This document shows, in pieces, positions 22,819 through 33,715 of a DNA stretch of 64,000 nt; positions within the stretch are counted from its first letter, which is position 1; the number at the start of each line of letters is the position of its first letter. Below the pieces are notes generated by a model. It was not told the origin of the DNA, made no database searches, and worked only from the letters and a program-made list of their open reading frames with translations. Source of the DNA: Molossus alvarezi (taxonomy: Eukaryota; Chordata; Mammalia; Chiroptera; Molossidae); contig CM073893.1 in NCBI GenBank assembly GCA_037176705.1, positions 29,487,182 through 29,551,181 of the forward strand, written 5' to 3'. A program made the position numbers and the translations under genes.

Positions 22819-22950
22819 CAGGAGCTTCTAATTCACAATCAAGATAAGCTTCCTGCTCATTTAGTTTTAATTCTAAAGCTCCTTTTTCTCATTTTTATGA
22901 AAAAAATTCGATTTAGGCATCAAAAAAAAATTTTACATTTTAGCCATCTT

Positions 22951-23059
22951 TTTTTTTTTTTTTTTTTTTTTTTGGTATGTGCCCCTGCAGGAAACCTAAC
23001 CCGGGGACTCTCTGGTCCGCAGGCCGATGCTCTAACCACTGAACCAAACAAGCCAGGGC
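22951..23059 (-). mobile_element. tRNA-domain-only VES SINE
   Basis: Only the first ~85 bp of the SINE (head to GGGGCACATACC on the minus strand) are present, followed directly by a 23-base poly(A). A perfect 15-bp duplication, CATTTTAGCCATCTT, lies at 22936-22950 and 23060-23074. The SINE body and its pyrimidine-rich tail region are missing. Confidence 0.9.
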
Positions 23060-23074
23060 CATTTTAGCCATCTT

Positions 23075-24467
23075 AAGTTGATTTCACTTCTAGTTAAATC
23101 TTTCCATTTCTGTAAGTCAGGAGTAATAATGTTGGCTAGATGTTTCTCTCCTGGGGACAGAATTTCCCAATTTTCAGATCTTAGAGTCTAAATAAACCTG
23201 CAGATATACTAATTGCTGGGTTGAGAAACACTGCCTGTGTGCTGAGCTCCAAGACATCTCAAACTTCACACATGTCTCAGCCTTCCCTCCCCACTCCTCA
23301 GAGATTCAGCAGTCACCTAAGAATGCCTGAGACTGGAGTCTGAAAGGGAAGCTTAGGATGTGGAGGTAAAGTGGCCAGGGGTAAAGAGGGGTTAGAGGTG
23401 GGTTTTAGTTTTGGAGAATGAGTGGTGGAGGCAGAGAGGATGTGGCAGGAGAAACAAAGTTCAGGGTGACTGTGGAGTTCTGAGAAGGCCTGAAGATAGG
23501 GAATCTTGGACCATTTGGAGAGGTGGCAGCGGTATAAATTCAACTGGAGAATAGTATTATATTTGAGAGTGCCATTTTGGGGCCAGATCTCCTGACTATC
23601 TGATTTATATTGTGGCCATGTTATATTGCTTTCAAAGGCAGGCCAGAGGTGAGTCCTTGGAATGGGTAGACATTGAGTTGCCCGTGGTGGTACTTTGAGA
23701 GAGGTGATTGCAGAGGGGAGAGTAGTGAGTGTGTTGTGAGAGGGAGAAACCAAGAACCAGCATCCCAACCTTGTTACTGTCTCTTTCCTTGTGCTGAAAC
23801 CAATTCTAGGAGGCTTCCCATTATTAGAAAAGGTTCAGTTGGACCAAATTGGTCCCCAGTGCCTAGGAAAAATAGGAGCATCCTCCATATTTAATCCCTA
23901 GTAAGAATGAGACTGGTCAGACCCAGCACTGGGATTTGCCAGTGAAACTGTGTCGGGACCAGTCAACCAGTGAGCTGTCTCCCTTGAAATGCCATAATTG
24001 GCAATGCCAAGGCTCACAGTTCCTGAAATAAAACTCTACCAGGTGTTTTGGACTGGGGTTTGGGCAAGTGTATGCTTTTTCATGGCGCTTCTCAGTTGTT
24101 TGGACATTTGCTTGAGACAAACTGGCTGGTTAATGCAATCTTGCTTGTTCCGAGCCACATTTATCCTGTCATGAGTCTTCTAGCAGCAACTGTCCTAGTG
24201 GATTTTAAGTGGCTGAATCATGTCTGCAAGTGGTGGCCCCAAGGGGAACCGAAAGCCTTGGTCTCTAGTGCCCTCTTCCCCAGAATGAAGTGACTCATCT
24301 ATTAGTAGAAATCAGGATCTTACAATCTGGTATTCCTGCTGCCACTCAGAAGTCCAGAAGAACTTGTTTGTGTTGGACCCTGAAAGGAAAAATCTCTAGG
24401 GGTTGAGGAGGAGGAAGAAGAAAGGAAAGGGGGTGGGGAGGAGAAGGAAACAGGTCCCTTCTGTATA
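23075..24467 (-). pseudogene. gag leader and matrix-like remnant of the provirus
   Basis: The longest frame, 23313-23768 on the minus strand (151 codons), contains IWPQNGTLKYNTILQL and then KWSKIPYLQAF. The W-P-x-x-G-T pattern followed by hydrophobic and aromatic residues recalls gammaretroviral matrix. A Pro-rich stretch (PSLPLATLPPHPKLPFQTP) follows, as in the linker after matrix. Upstream, 23.9-24.47 kb would be the 5' leader and gag start but is full of stops. No clear myristoylation start was found. The family call is by pattern only. Confidence 0.5.
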
Positions 24468-24485
24468 TCTCTGTACAGGCCACCA
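24468..24485 (-). promoter_or_regulatory. retroviral primer-binding site, tRNA-Ile type
   Basis: The minus strand reads TGGTGGCCTGTACAGAGA, two bases after the LTR end TTTCA. It pairs with the 3' end of tRNA-Ile(AAU), with 15 of 18 positions matching; the three differences are all C-to-T or G-to-A. This fixes the minus strand as the sense strand and the 24.5-kb LTR as the 5' LTR. Confidence 0.75.
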
Positions 24486-24487
24486 AG

Positions 24488-24900
24488 TGAAAGGTGAAAG
24501 TTCGTGGTTCGCAGTGCACGGGCATGTTAAATAGCAATCTCAGACACTGAATGAAGAAAAATGGGTTTATTTAAAGAAAAAGGCAATGGGAGATGGGGAT
24601 CTCCAATGGGGAGGGCTACACATCACTGAGCCAAAGGGTATTGGGTCAATGATGGCAGTTCTGAGGAGCTTGAGTTTTGTCCTTATATGCATGCATGGGT
24701 AGGAAGCTTTTGTGATTGGTAGGTTTTGGGGTCTTGATTGGTGGGTTTGAGCAGGGCGTTGGGTCTACAGGAATGCAGATGTGTGATCGGGTGTTTCTTT
24801 GGTTTCTGGTGTCTAGCATTTCTTGTCCAGCCAGTCCATCTGTGTCAAGAAGCTTGCAAAATGGCCATCAGGAATTATATTGCCTGTGTAATTCCTAACA
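24488..24900 (-). mobile_element. 5' LTR of the provirus
   Basis: On the minus strand it begins TGTTAGGAATTACACAGG and ends ACTTTCACCTTTCA. A polyadenylation signal (AATAAA) sits at 24566-24571. A TATAAGGAC word (near 24690) could be the TATA box. The length is 413 bp. The plus-strand right flank is the target duplication GTAAC (24901-24905). Confidence 0.85.
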
Positions 24901-24905
24901 GTAAC

Positions 24906-25379
24906 TGAGCAAAATAATAATAATAATAATATTACTTATTAAAGTATTTTATTGTATAATTTTATTATTTTAATAAGCAACATTTAGAAATTTAAAGAAT
25001 AATCCTTTCACCTGCCTATTGCATATGAATTGCTACATATAATTAGATAAAGTTCTTTGTGCTAAAGCATAGGCATATTTAAATCCATAGTATATTTGCA
25101 ATTATTATCAATTCTTTATAATATCCTCTTTGAGTCACTTCTAATTAAGCCCTTTGAGCATTGCATATCAAGACAATTTTATCTTGCCAACCATCTGTGC
25201 ACAACATATCTAAAAAGTTATTCTAAAAACTAATTTAAGTGACAAATATTACAGTCAGAAGGATATTTATTTGTGGATTATATAAATGGTTAAAAAAAAT
25301 AGTGGCCCCTAAAGAAATTTATTATAACTTATTCTTATGATAAAATACTATAATAAAATTTAAAATGTGTCATACAATG
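24906..25379. other. unassigned AT-rich stretch
   Basis: An (AAT)n run lies at about 24914-24932. Otherwise I recognise no gene or repeat here. Confidence 0.35.
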
Positions 25380-25905
25380 TTTTCTTGTTTTTAATTGTGA
25401 ATTAGAACACATAAAAAAGAAAGTCCACACAATTTGTGAGGTCAGAAAATGTTCACAAACTGAATATCAGTGTAACTGCCACCAGGTCAAAAACTTGAAT
25501 ATCATGTGCCCCCAATAAAACCGCAGCTCTGGTCTGTAACACAGTCTGGTCCTGCAAGTCCATAAATGTTAGGTCATGAATGATAGCATGCTGCACACAC
25601 TCTTATGAATCGCACCTCCGGATCACCTAAATATCTGGGACATTCACCCCATCTTCTTTGTGGTTGTAGAGTGTTGATTCTCTTGACTGTATTCAGTCAA
25701 GTGAGCACAGGAACTTCATTTGTCCATTCTACTCTTGATGGACTTCAGGTTTTTGCTGTTTTTGACTCCTATGAACAGGCTGCTGTTACCTTCAGCATAT
25801 GCCCCTGTGGATGTTTATCCACACTTGTGTTGTTCACATCCAGGGATGGGCTGCTGGTCCTGAGTTACAGCTTCAGTAGATGCTGTCAACTTAGACTTTG
25901 ACCAG
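25380..25905 (-). mobile_element. possible ancient L1 3' fragment
   Basis: On the plus strand, phrases such as GTGGTTGTAGAGTGTTGATT, CTACTCTTGATGGACTTCAG and CCTATGAACAGGCTGCTGTT match the reversed ends of old mammalian L1 copies. It is strongly diverged and the borders are uncertain. Confidence 0.45.
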
Positions 25906-26049
25906 TATTTCCGCTGTCCTTGGCGTCAACACCGGTGTTGTCAGTCTCGCTTAGTTCAACCAGGTCATCATTTTAAAATGACTGAAATGTTTGGGTGTTT
26001 TGTTTGCTGTACAGTAAGGACATGCCTCTTTCTTTATATTTTTTATCAC

Positions 26050-26058
26050 ACACACACA

Positions 26059-26092
<34 letters not shown>
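26050..26092. repeat. (CA)n microsatellite
   Basis: A CA dinucleotide run interrupted by one CT. Confidence 0.95.
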
Positions 26093-26095
<3 letters not shown>

Positions 26096-26135
26096 ATTTC
26101 ATGAGAGACTAATTTGTTTTGAACTACATGTTGAG

Positions 26136-26356
26136 CCCAGCCGGTATGGCTCAGTGGTTGAGCATTGACCCATGCACCCAGAGGTCACTGGTTCGATTCC
26201 CAGTCAGGGCACAAGCCCAGGTTGTGGGCCTGATCCCCAGTGGGGGGCATGCAGGAGGTGGCCAATCAATGTTCTCTCTCATCAATGTTTCTAGCTCTCT
26301 CTCCCTCTCCCTTTGTCTCTCTCTCAAATCAATAAAGAAAATAAATAAATAAATAA
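26136..26356 (+). mobile_element. VES-type SINE (AATCAATAAA-tail form)
   Basis: Head CCAGCCGGTATGGCTCAGTG, then CCATGCACCCAGAGGTCACTG, B box GGTTCGATTCCC, GCATGCAGGAGGTGGCCAATC and an (AAAT)n tail. Short flanks TACATGTTGA and TATATGTTGA look like the target duplication. Confidence 0.92.
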
Positions 26357-26361
26357 ATAAA

Positions 26362-27323
26362 AAGTATATGTTGATGGTAGACTATTTAGTATTTACCTGA
26401 GAGAAACATTTTTATATCACCCCAAAAGTGAAAACCAAAAATACTAGAGCACTCAAAGTCTTCATTAGAGATTTAAATGTGTGAAACTAACAGGAGACCA
26501 AACCAGGTAGTGGAATAAAACGTTAACTCAGAAAATCAGTTTTAAAGACCATAAACACCAAGTCAAATAGGAAATTTTGAAGAATGCCAGAGTTAGCAAA
26601 AGCTGGAAGATACCCTCACCCCTAATGCCAACGGAATGAAGGGAGGGTATTTATTGTGCCATGGCCCCAAGCCTGGGGCTGCTTGGTGGGCGTCAGGCCT
26701 GTGAAAAGAGGCAGCCATTGTCAGAAAAACTGCCAGCAGCAGACACGGGGGGAGAAACCGCCCAGGTTTCTCCTTCCCCCACACTGCCATCTCCTGCCAC
26801 TACTGCCCACCGGCCAGACCTGGAGGAAACCAGTCAGCAAACGGTTTGACTCCAAATGTGGTTGGTGTGGGGAAGCTATTTAAGAACATAAAGACAAATG
26901 ACTTGTCAGTGAGGTTCCAGCCATTATGTTTATCAGCATACATGTTAACCTTTCCACCCGTGTTCTAAAAAGCAAAAGCTCACGCTTTTCTGGAACGAAA
27001 GTAATTATCTTTTCACAAAAGAATATTATCTCATCTGATCCCCTGTTGAGGAAATATAATTAAAACAAAAATCTCCTCCCAACCCAGAAAACCTCCCTGC
27101 AAAGTTAGGAGAAGGAAAAATTTATTATTGATTATGCATTGCCCAGAATGCAATGTACATCACAGAGAATCTGCTAGGACAGAAAGAAATCTCACCACTT
27201 TTTACTCATAGCCAAGCAGGTACCACTTGTGACCTGTTCTCAGCAACATGGTTCATCCTAAAATCACTTGAAAATTTCAGGGGCCATCTCTGTTAATTAA
27301 TTGACTTTATCCAAAGAAAAATA
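26362..27323. other. unassigned, with a GC-rich patch
   Basis: At about 26580-26890 the sequence is clearly GC-richer, with TGCCATGGCCCCAAGCCTGG. The minus strand has AATAAATACC at 26648. It could be an unrecognised LTR, but I found no terminal TG..CA pair with a duplication. The rest is featureless. Confidence 0.35.
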
Positions 27324-27335
27324 AGCTTCTCATAT

Positions 27336-27557
27336 ATTTTTTTAATCCTCGCCTGAGGATGTTTTTAAATTTATCTTCAAATAGAGTGGGAGGGAGGGAG
27401 AGAGAGCAACATTGGTTTGAGAGGGACACATCAACTAGTTGCCTCCCTGACCAAGGCCGGGGACGATCCGTAACAGAGGTGTCCTTGACCAGAATTGAAA
27501 CTGCAACTCACTGGTCCACAGGCCGACACTCTACCGCTAAACCACACCAGCCGGGGC
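27336..27557 (-). mobile_element. VES-type SINE (GAGGATAAAA-tail form)
   Basis: Minus-strand copy, with AATCCTCGCCTGAGGATG at the tail side and the complement of CCCCGGCTGGTGTGG at the head. Duplications AGCTTCTCATAT (27324-27335) and AGCTTTTCATAT (27558-27569) flank it. Confidence 0.92.
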
Positions 27558-27569
27558 AGCTTTTCATAT

Positions 27570-27898
27570 CTCTATAATAGAAGATTATTTTGCAACTTGG
27601 AGGAAGGTACCCCTAAGTAAAGCTCTTACCCACCCACTGAAAGTGGGAGGTAGGAAGCCTCTTTTCCTTGATGTTTATATTTCAAGGAGATGAATCCCAG
27701 GTCCTTGAGAAAAATGTCCTGTGTCTCAAAGCTAGCAAGAGGCTTACTAAGGTTTGAACAAATCCCACATTCATTTCAAAGAAACAGAATAAATTTAAAA
27801 TTACAAATTTTCTAACATAAATATTCTTAAAAACAAAAAAAGGGGGAGAGGAAAAAAAAAAAAAAGGAGAGGATAGGCACTTTCCTACTTTCAAAAAT
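27570..27898. other. unassigned stretch before L1-C
   Basis: Non-coding and A-rich towards its right end, where the L1-C target site AAAATTAGGCCTTTTA lies. Confidence 0.35.
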
Positions 27899-27915
27899 AA
27901 AAATTAGGCCTTTTA

Positions 27916-28708
27916 GAGGAGGAAAAATGGCAGCGGAGTGAACCAAACTGGAATTACAACTATAACACAGACAAATCGACGGGAAAAACCAACAGAAAAG
28001 CAGCCTGGAGGACCATACAACGAGGGACACTGACTCCATCCCGGTAGGCTTGCGAAGGCGCGAGACGGGGGCTGGGAGCCAACGGTCGGCAGCTCGGCAG
28101 CGGCTTCGGCTGGGAGCAGCGCCCTTGGGTTACACGCCCAGGCGGCTCCACAGCGCAGCCGGGACAGAGGCTAAAACAGCCACAGCCACTCACCTTGGGC
28201 TCTGGCAGAGGGAGGGCAGACTGGACTGGAGCTGTGTGGGGACACTCGGGATCTGGAGGGCGCTCAGAGCTTTGGCTGAGTGCAGCCACTCAGGACAGTG
28301 GCCACATTGCTCCTTCCCAGGGTTCTGAGGAGAGGCAGCAGCCCCTCCCTCGGAGATCCAACCCCACCCTGTGCGCCATTGAAGTGCTAATTGAGGCTCA
28401 CGAACAACCAGCATCTGCTCCACCCTCCTGAAAGCCCCTTGGCTGAGCACCAGAGAGAGTTTTTCAATCAACTGACAACCCAAAACTCATCAAGTATCCT
28501 AGACTGCTAGCCTCCAGGCAAAAAGCTAGAGGATAACAGTACCTTTCCTGGGCTGGCAACTTTAACCAGGAAAGTAAGACTTGACAGTGGTGTTCAACGT
28601 GGATCCTCCCACGCTCATCTAAACACAGGAGAGGGAGCCACAAACAGCAGAACACCAACACCCACAGGGAAAACTTGACAGGCTCCAAAGCCCACAGTGA
28701 TAGCCAAA
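27916..28708 (+). promoter_or_regulatory. L1-C 5' UTR
   Basis: It starts GAGGAGGAAAAATGGCAGCGG, which contains an AAATGGCAGC word like a YY1-type L1 start site. It is about 790 bp, CpG-containing and GC-rich at 28030-28330. It lacks the tandem units found in L1-B and L1-D. It probably serves as the internal promoter. Confidence 0.75.
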
Positions 28709-29589
28709 ATGGTGAAACACAGAAACAGAAGCCAAATGACAGAACAAGAGACCTCCACCGAAGATGAGATCAATGTGGAGCAATTAGGCATGTTAACAGA
28801 GCTAAAATTCAGAGCCATGATCTTGAGGAAGCTGAACAGCATGAGTAAGGACATAGAGACACTGAAAATAAGCCAATTGGAAATTAAAAACCAACAAGAA
28901 GAGATAAAAAATGACATATCAGAAATGAAAAACACATTGGAAGGTTTAAAAAGCAGAGTAGAGGAAGCTGAGGACCGAATCAGTGAATTAGAAGACAGGG
29001 TAGAAAAAATCAACCAATCAGAAAAACAAAAGGAAAAAACTATTAAAAAACAGGAAGACAGCTTAAGAGAACTATGGGACAACTGGAAACGTAATAATAT
29101 TCGCATCATAGGAGTCCCCGAAGAAGAAGAAAATGAGCAAGGGATAGAGAATATATTCAAAAAAATATTGACAAAAACTTCCCTAATTTGGTGAAGGAAG
29201 AAGGCATTCAAGTCAAGAAGCACAGTGAGTCCCAAGTAAGAAGAACCCAAACAGGCCCACACCAAGACACATAGTAATTAAAATGCCACAAATTAAAGAC
29301 AAAGAGAGAATCCTAAAAGCAGCAAGAGATAAGCAACAGGTTACCTACAAAGGGAACCCCATAAGGCTCTCAGCTGACTTCTCACAAGAAACACTACAGG
29401 CCAGAAGAGAATGGCATGAAGTAATCAAAGTCATGAAAAACAAGAATCTGAATCCAAGACTACTCTACCCAGCAAGGCTATCATTCAAAATAGAAGATCA
29501 AATAAAGAGCTTCCCAGACAAAAAAAAGGCTAAGGGAATACATTAGCATCAAACCAGCACTGCAAGAAATGTTAAAAGGACTGCTGTAA
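28709..29589 (+). pseudogene. L1 ORF1 (L1-C), two frameshifts
   Basis: It starts at ATG 28709 (MVKHRNRSQMTEQETSTEDE); an upstream in-frame ATG at 28697 is less likely because L1-B shares only the 28709 start. Residues ~45-110 form a heptad-rich coiled coil containing SRVEEAEDRISELEDRVEKI. The RNA-recognition part begins about residue 125 (LRELWDNWKRNNIRIIGVPE). A one-base loss in ACAAAAACTTCC near 29180 shifts the frame, and a second change near 29212 breaks it again. The C-terminal domain reads from 29283 (DKERILKAARDKQQVTY, LSADFSQETLQARREW). The stop is TAA at 29587-29589. Full length would be about 290 residues. The normal role is trimeric RNA binding and chaperoning. Confidence 0.9.
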
Positions 29590-29634
29590 TAAGCAGTAGA
29601 AATGGGAAGAAAACTAGAACCACACTAAACAAAA

Positions 29635-32600
29635 ATGGCAATAAATAAGTACAAATCAATAATCACCTTAAATGTAAATGGATTGAATGCTCCCATAAAA
29701 AGACACAGAGTAGCTGATTGGATAAGAAAGCATGACTCATCTATATGTTCTTTACAAGAGACCCACCTCTCAACAAAAGACTCACATAGGTTGAAAGTGA
29801 AGGGATGGAAAAAAATTTTCCAAGCAAATGGAAAGCAAAAAAAAAGCTGGGGTAGCAATTCTCATATCTGATAAAATAGATTTCAAAATGAAGACCATAA
29901 CTAGAGACAAAAAATGCCACTATATAATATTGAAAGGATCTATCCAACAGGAAGATATAACCTTGATAAACATATATGCACCCAATATAGGAGCACCAAA
30001 ATATATTAAAAATCTTCTGGAGGACTTCCAAGGAGAAATCGAAAACAATACAATCATAGCAGGGGATTTCAACACCCCATTGACAGCACTGGATAGATCC
30101 TCTAGGCAAAAAATTAGGAAGGAAACACAAACTCTAAATGAAGCATTAGACCAAATGTATTTGATAGATATCTACAGAGAATTACACCCAAAACTACAGA
30201 ATACACATTCTTCTCAAGTGCACATGGGACATTCTCAAAGATAGACCACATGATAGGACACAAACTAAATCTCTACAAGTTCAAGAAGATTGAAATCATA
30301 TCAAGCATCTTCTCAGATCACAATGGCATGAAACTAGAAATCAATTGCAACAAGAACATGCAAAGACATTTCAACACATGGAGGCTAAATAGCATGTTAT
30401 TAAAAAATGAATGGGTGACCGAGGAGATCAAGGAAGAAATTAAAAACTTCCTGGAAACCAATGAAAATGAACACACAACAACACAAAATGGGATGCAGCG
30501 AAAGCAGTTCTGAGAGGGAAGTTCATAGCATTACAGGCCTACCTCAAAAAACAAGAAAAATTCCTAATTGACTGTCTAACCTCACAACTTAAAGAATTAG
30601 AAAGCAAACATAAAGAAAACCCCAGAGCAAGTAGAAGGAAGGAAATAGTAAAGATCAGAGCAGAAATAAATGACATAGAGACCAAAAAAACAATTCAAAG
30701 GATCAATGAAACAAAGAGCTGGTTTTTCGAAAAGATAAACAAGAGTGATGGACCCCTACTAGACTCACCAAGAAACAAAGAGAGAGAACCCGAATACACA
30801 AAATCAGAAATGAAAGAGGAGAAGTAACAACCAACACCACGGAAATACAAAAGATCGTTAACAACTACTATGAACAACTATATGGCAACAAATTCGACAA
30901 TCTAAGCGAAATGGACAAATTTCTAGAAACACACAGTCTCCCAAAACTATTCCTGGAAGAGATAGAAAACTTAAACAGACCGATAACAACTAAGGAAATT
31001 GAAGTGGTAATCAAGACTCTCCCAGCAAACAAAAGCCCAGGCCCAGATGGCTTCACGGGGGGGTTTTACCGAAGATTCAAGAAAGAACTAACACCCATTC
31101 TCCACAAACTCTTTCAAAAAATTCAAGAAGAAGGAAGACTTCCAAACTTTTTCTATGAAGCCAGCACAATTCTAATTTTAAAACCAGAAAAAGACATTAC
31201 AAAGAAAGAAAACTACAGGCCAATATCCCTGATGAACATAGACGCCAAAATCCTGAACAAAATATTAGCAAATCGGATCCAGAAATACATAAAAAAAATT
31301 ATTCACCATGACCAAGTGGGATTCATTCCAGGTATGCAAGCCTGGTACAATATTCGCAAATCAATAAACATGATACACCACATAAACAAAATGAAGAATA
31401 AAAACCACATGATCATATCAATAGATGCTGAAAAAGCATTTGACAAAATCCAGCATCCATTTCTGTTAAAAACGCTCAGCAATGTAGGAATACAGGGATC
31501 ATATCTCGACATAATAAAGGCCATATATGAAAGACCTACAGCCAACATCATACTCAATGGACAGAAACTAAAAACGTTTCCATTAAGAACAGGAACAAGA
31601 CAGGGATGTCTACTTTTGCCACTCTTATTTAACATTGTACTGGAAGTCTTAGCCACAGCAGTCAGACATGAAGAAAAAATAAAGGGATCCAAATTGGAAA
31701 GAAGGAAGTGAAACTGTCATTATTTGCAGATGACATGATATTATACATAGAAAACCCTAAAGACTCCATCAAAAATCTACTAGACTTAATAAATGAATTT
31801 GGCAAAGTAGCAGGATACAAAATTAACGTCAAGAAATCAACGGCATTCTTGTACAACAATGATGAACTCACAGAAAGCGAAACTGAAAAAACAACCCCAT
31901 TTACCATCGCACAAAAAAAATTATGATACCCAGGCATAAACTTAACCAAAGAAGTAAAGTATCTATTTGCAGAAAACTACAGGTCATTGAAAAAAGAAAT
32001 AGAGGAAGATATAAAAAAGTGGAAGCACATACCCTGTTCATGGATTGGAAGAATTAACATCATTAAAATGTCCATACTACCCAAAGCAATCTATAGATTC
32101 AATGCAATCCCCATCAAAATACCAACGACATATTTCATAGAACTAGAACAAATACTTCAAAAGTTCATATGGAACCAAAAAAGACCCCGAATAGCCACAG
32201 CAATCTTGAAAAAAAAGAACAAAGTAGGTGGGATCACAATACCAGATATCAGGTTATACTACAAAGCGACTGTAACCAAAACAGCCTGGTACTGGCACAA
32301 GAAGAGGCATATAGACCAGTGGAACAGAACTGAAAACCGAGAAATGGACCCAAGGCAATAAACTCAATTAATATTTGACAAAGGTGGCAAGAGCATACAG
32401 TGGAGTAAAGAAAGCCTCTTTAATAAATGGTGTTGGGAAAATTGGACAGCTACATGCAAAAAAATGAAACTAGACCATCAACTTACACCATACACAAAAA
32501 TAAACTCAAAATGGATAAAAGACTTAAACGTGACCCGTGAATCCATAAAAATTCCAAAAGAACATGTAGGCAACAAAATTTCGGACATCATATGGAGCAG

Positions 32601-33453
32601 AATTTTCACTGATACATCACCTAAGGCAACAGAAATAAAGGAGAAAATGAACACATGGGACTACATCAAACTAAAAAGCTTCTGCACAGCAAAAGAAACA
32701 ATCATCAAAATGGAAAGGCAACCTACTGTATGGGAGAACATCATTGCCAATGATGTATCAGATAAGGGGTTAATATCCAATATATAGAGAGTGCTCATAC
32801 AACTCCACAAAAGGAAGACAAAGAACCCAATTAAAAAATGGGCAGAGGAGCTGAATACACACCTCTCCAAACAGGTCATACAAATGGCCAAGAGACATAT
32901 GAAGAAATGCTCAACATCACTAATCATCAGAGAGATGCAAATTAAAACAACAATGAGGTATCACCTCACACCTGTCAGAATGGCCGCCATCAACAAATCA
33001 TCAAACAACAAGTGTTGGCGAGGGTGTGGAGAAATGGGGACTCTAATACACTGCTGGTGGGAATGCAGACTGGTGCAGCCGCTATGGAAAACAATATGGT
33101 GCTACCTCAAAAAATTAAAAATTGAACTTCCATTTGACCCAGTGATCCCACTGCTGGGAATATACCCTAAGAAGCCTGAAACACCAATCAGGAAGAATAT
33201 ATGTACCCCCATGTTCATAGCAGCACTATTTACAATAGCTAAGATCTGCAAACAGCCCAAGTGTCCACCAGTAGACGAATGGATAAAAAAGCAGTGGTAC
33301 ATATACACAATGGAGTACTATGCAGCGGTAAGAAAGAAAGATCTCTTATCCTTTGAAACGACATGGAGGGACCTGGAAAGTATTATCCTAAGTGAAAGAA
33401 GCCAAGCAGAAAAAGACAAATACCACATGATCTCACTTATATACGGAATATAA
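29635..33453 (+). pseudogene. L1 ORF2 (L1-C), several frameshifts
   Basis: It starts at ATG 29635 (MAINKYKSIITLNVNGLNAP), 45 bp after ORF1. The endonuclease domain shows CSLQETHLS (catalytic Glu), IAGDFNTPL and IFSDHNGMKLEI (Asp, Asn and His residues). Breaks fall in the A-run near 29837, near 30200-30245 and near 30487. The longest open block, 30911-31711, holds RT motifs [30 protein letters not shown] and [14 protein letters not shown]. The FADDMILY catalytic motif follows in another frame from 31708. The C-terminal block, 32791-33453, has the intact knuckle [18 protein letters not shown] (CX3CX7HX4C). The full length, about 1270 codons, matches a normal L1 ORF2p. Target-primed reverse transcription is its normal role; this copy cannot make the whole protein. 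Confidence 0.92.
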
Positions 33454-33715
33454 TGAACATAACAGCCTGAGGAATACAGTAGACCCAGAAACATGGAAGT
33501 AGGGCACAGAGTGGCATCCCTCAGAAGAGGCGGTGGGGGGGTTGGGGGGTGGGAAGAGATAAACCACAGAACTTATGTGCATGTATGCATGACCAATGGA
33601 CATGGACAACTAAGCCGGGGAGAGGGTGGAGGGGGTGTGGGGTGGGGGGTGCCAATGGGGTAAAAAGGTAAAATATCTGTAACAAAAAAATAAATAAAAA
33701 TTCATAAAAAAAAAA
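33454..33715 (+). other. L1-C 3' UTR with G-rich tracts and poly(A)
   Basis: Two G-run clusters (about 33530-33555 and 33616-33655) are followed by ATATCTGTAACAAAAAAATA and an A-rich tail. The G tracts could form quadruplexes, a conserved property of mammalian L1 3' UTRs. Confidence 0.85.

Larger units (their letters stand above)
6101..24900 (-). mobile_element. degraded class I-type endogenous retrovirus, swollen by insertions
   Basis: LTR-like sequences at 6101-6481 and 24488-24900 are homologous and in the same orientation. The outermost bases are flanked by the same 5-bp word, GTAAC, at 6096-6100 and 24901-24905. Next to the 24.5-kb LTR is a tRNA-type primer site, so this is the 5' LTR and the virus reads right to left. 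The order is 5' LTR, gag leader and matrix-like frame (about 23.3-23.8 kb), gag zinc knuckle (19440-19481), unassigned pol/env-like remains and an env-tail-like frame (about 6.5 kb), then the 3' LTR. With the L1, hAT and SINEs removed, the interior is about 7 kb, a normal proviral length. No clear pol motif could be read by eye. The two LTRs differ at about a quarter of positions, so the insertion is old. All frames are broken. Confidence 0.8.
27916..33715 (+). mobile_element. full-length LINE-1 (L1-C)
   Basis: It is flanked by AAATTAGGCCTTTTA at 27901-27915 and 33716-33730, 15 bp without a change, plus ambiguous A residues. The element is about 5.8 kb with a short 5' UTR (27916-28708), ORF1, ORF2, a G-rich 3' UTR and poly(A). 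Its frames have the fewest breaks of the L1s here, so it is probably the youngest. Several frameshifts still inactivate both ORFs. Confidence 0.95.

Noticed and set aside
23221..23236. hAT-like terminus (complement of CAGTGTTTCTCAACCC)
   Set aside because: Only one end is seen, with no partner or 8-bp duplication nearby; a chance match in the gag leader region is simpler.
6101..24900. Two unrelated solo LTRs instead of one provirus
   Set aside because: Shared GTAAC flanks, the same orientation, a primer site on the inner side of the right LTR and gag motifs between them favour one provirus, although the LTRs have diverged strongly.
26136..26220. tRNA genes, because of good A- and B-box sequences in many places
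   Set aside because: Each lies in the head of a SINE with a SINE body, A-rich tail and target duplications; none folds as an isolated tRNA by eye.
30911..31711. A 266-codon open frame as a functional reverse-transcriptase gene
   Set aside because: It is one uninterrupted block of a frameshifted L1 ORF2; the FADD motif lies in another frame just after it.
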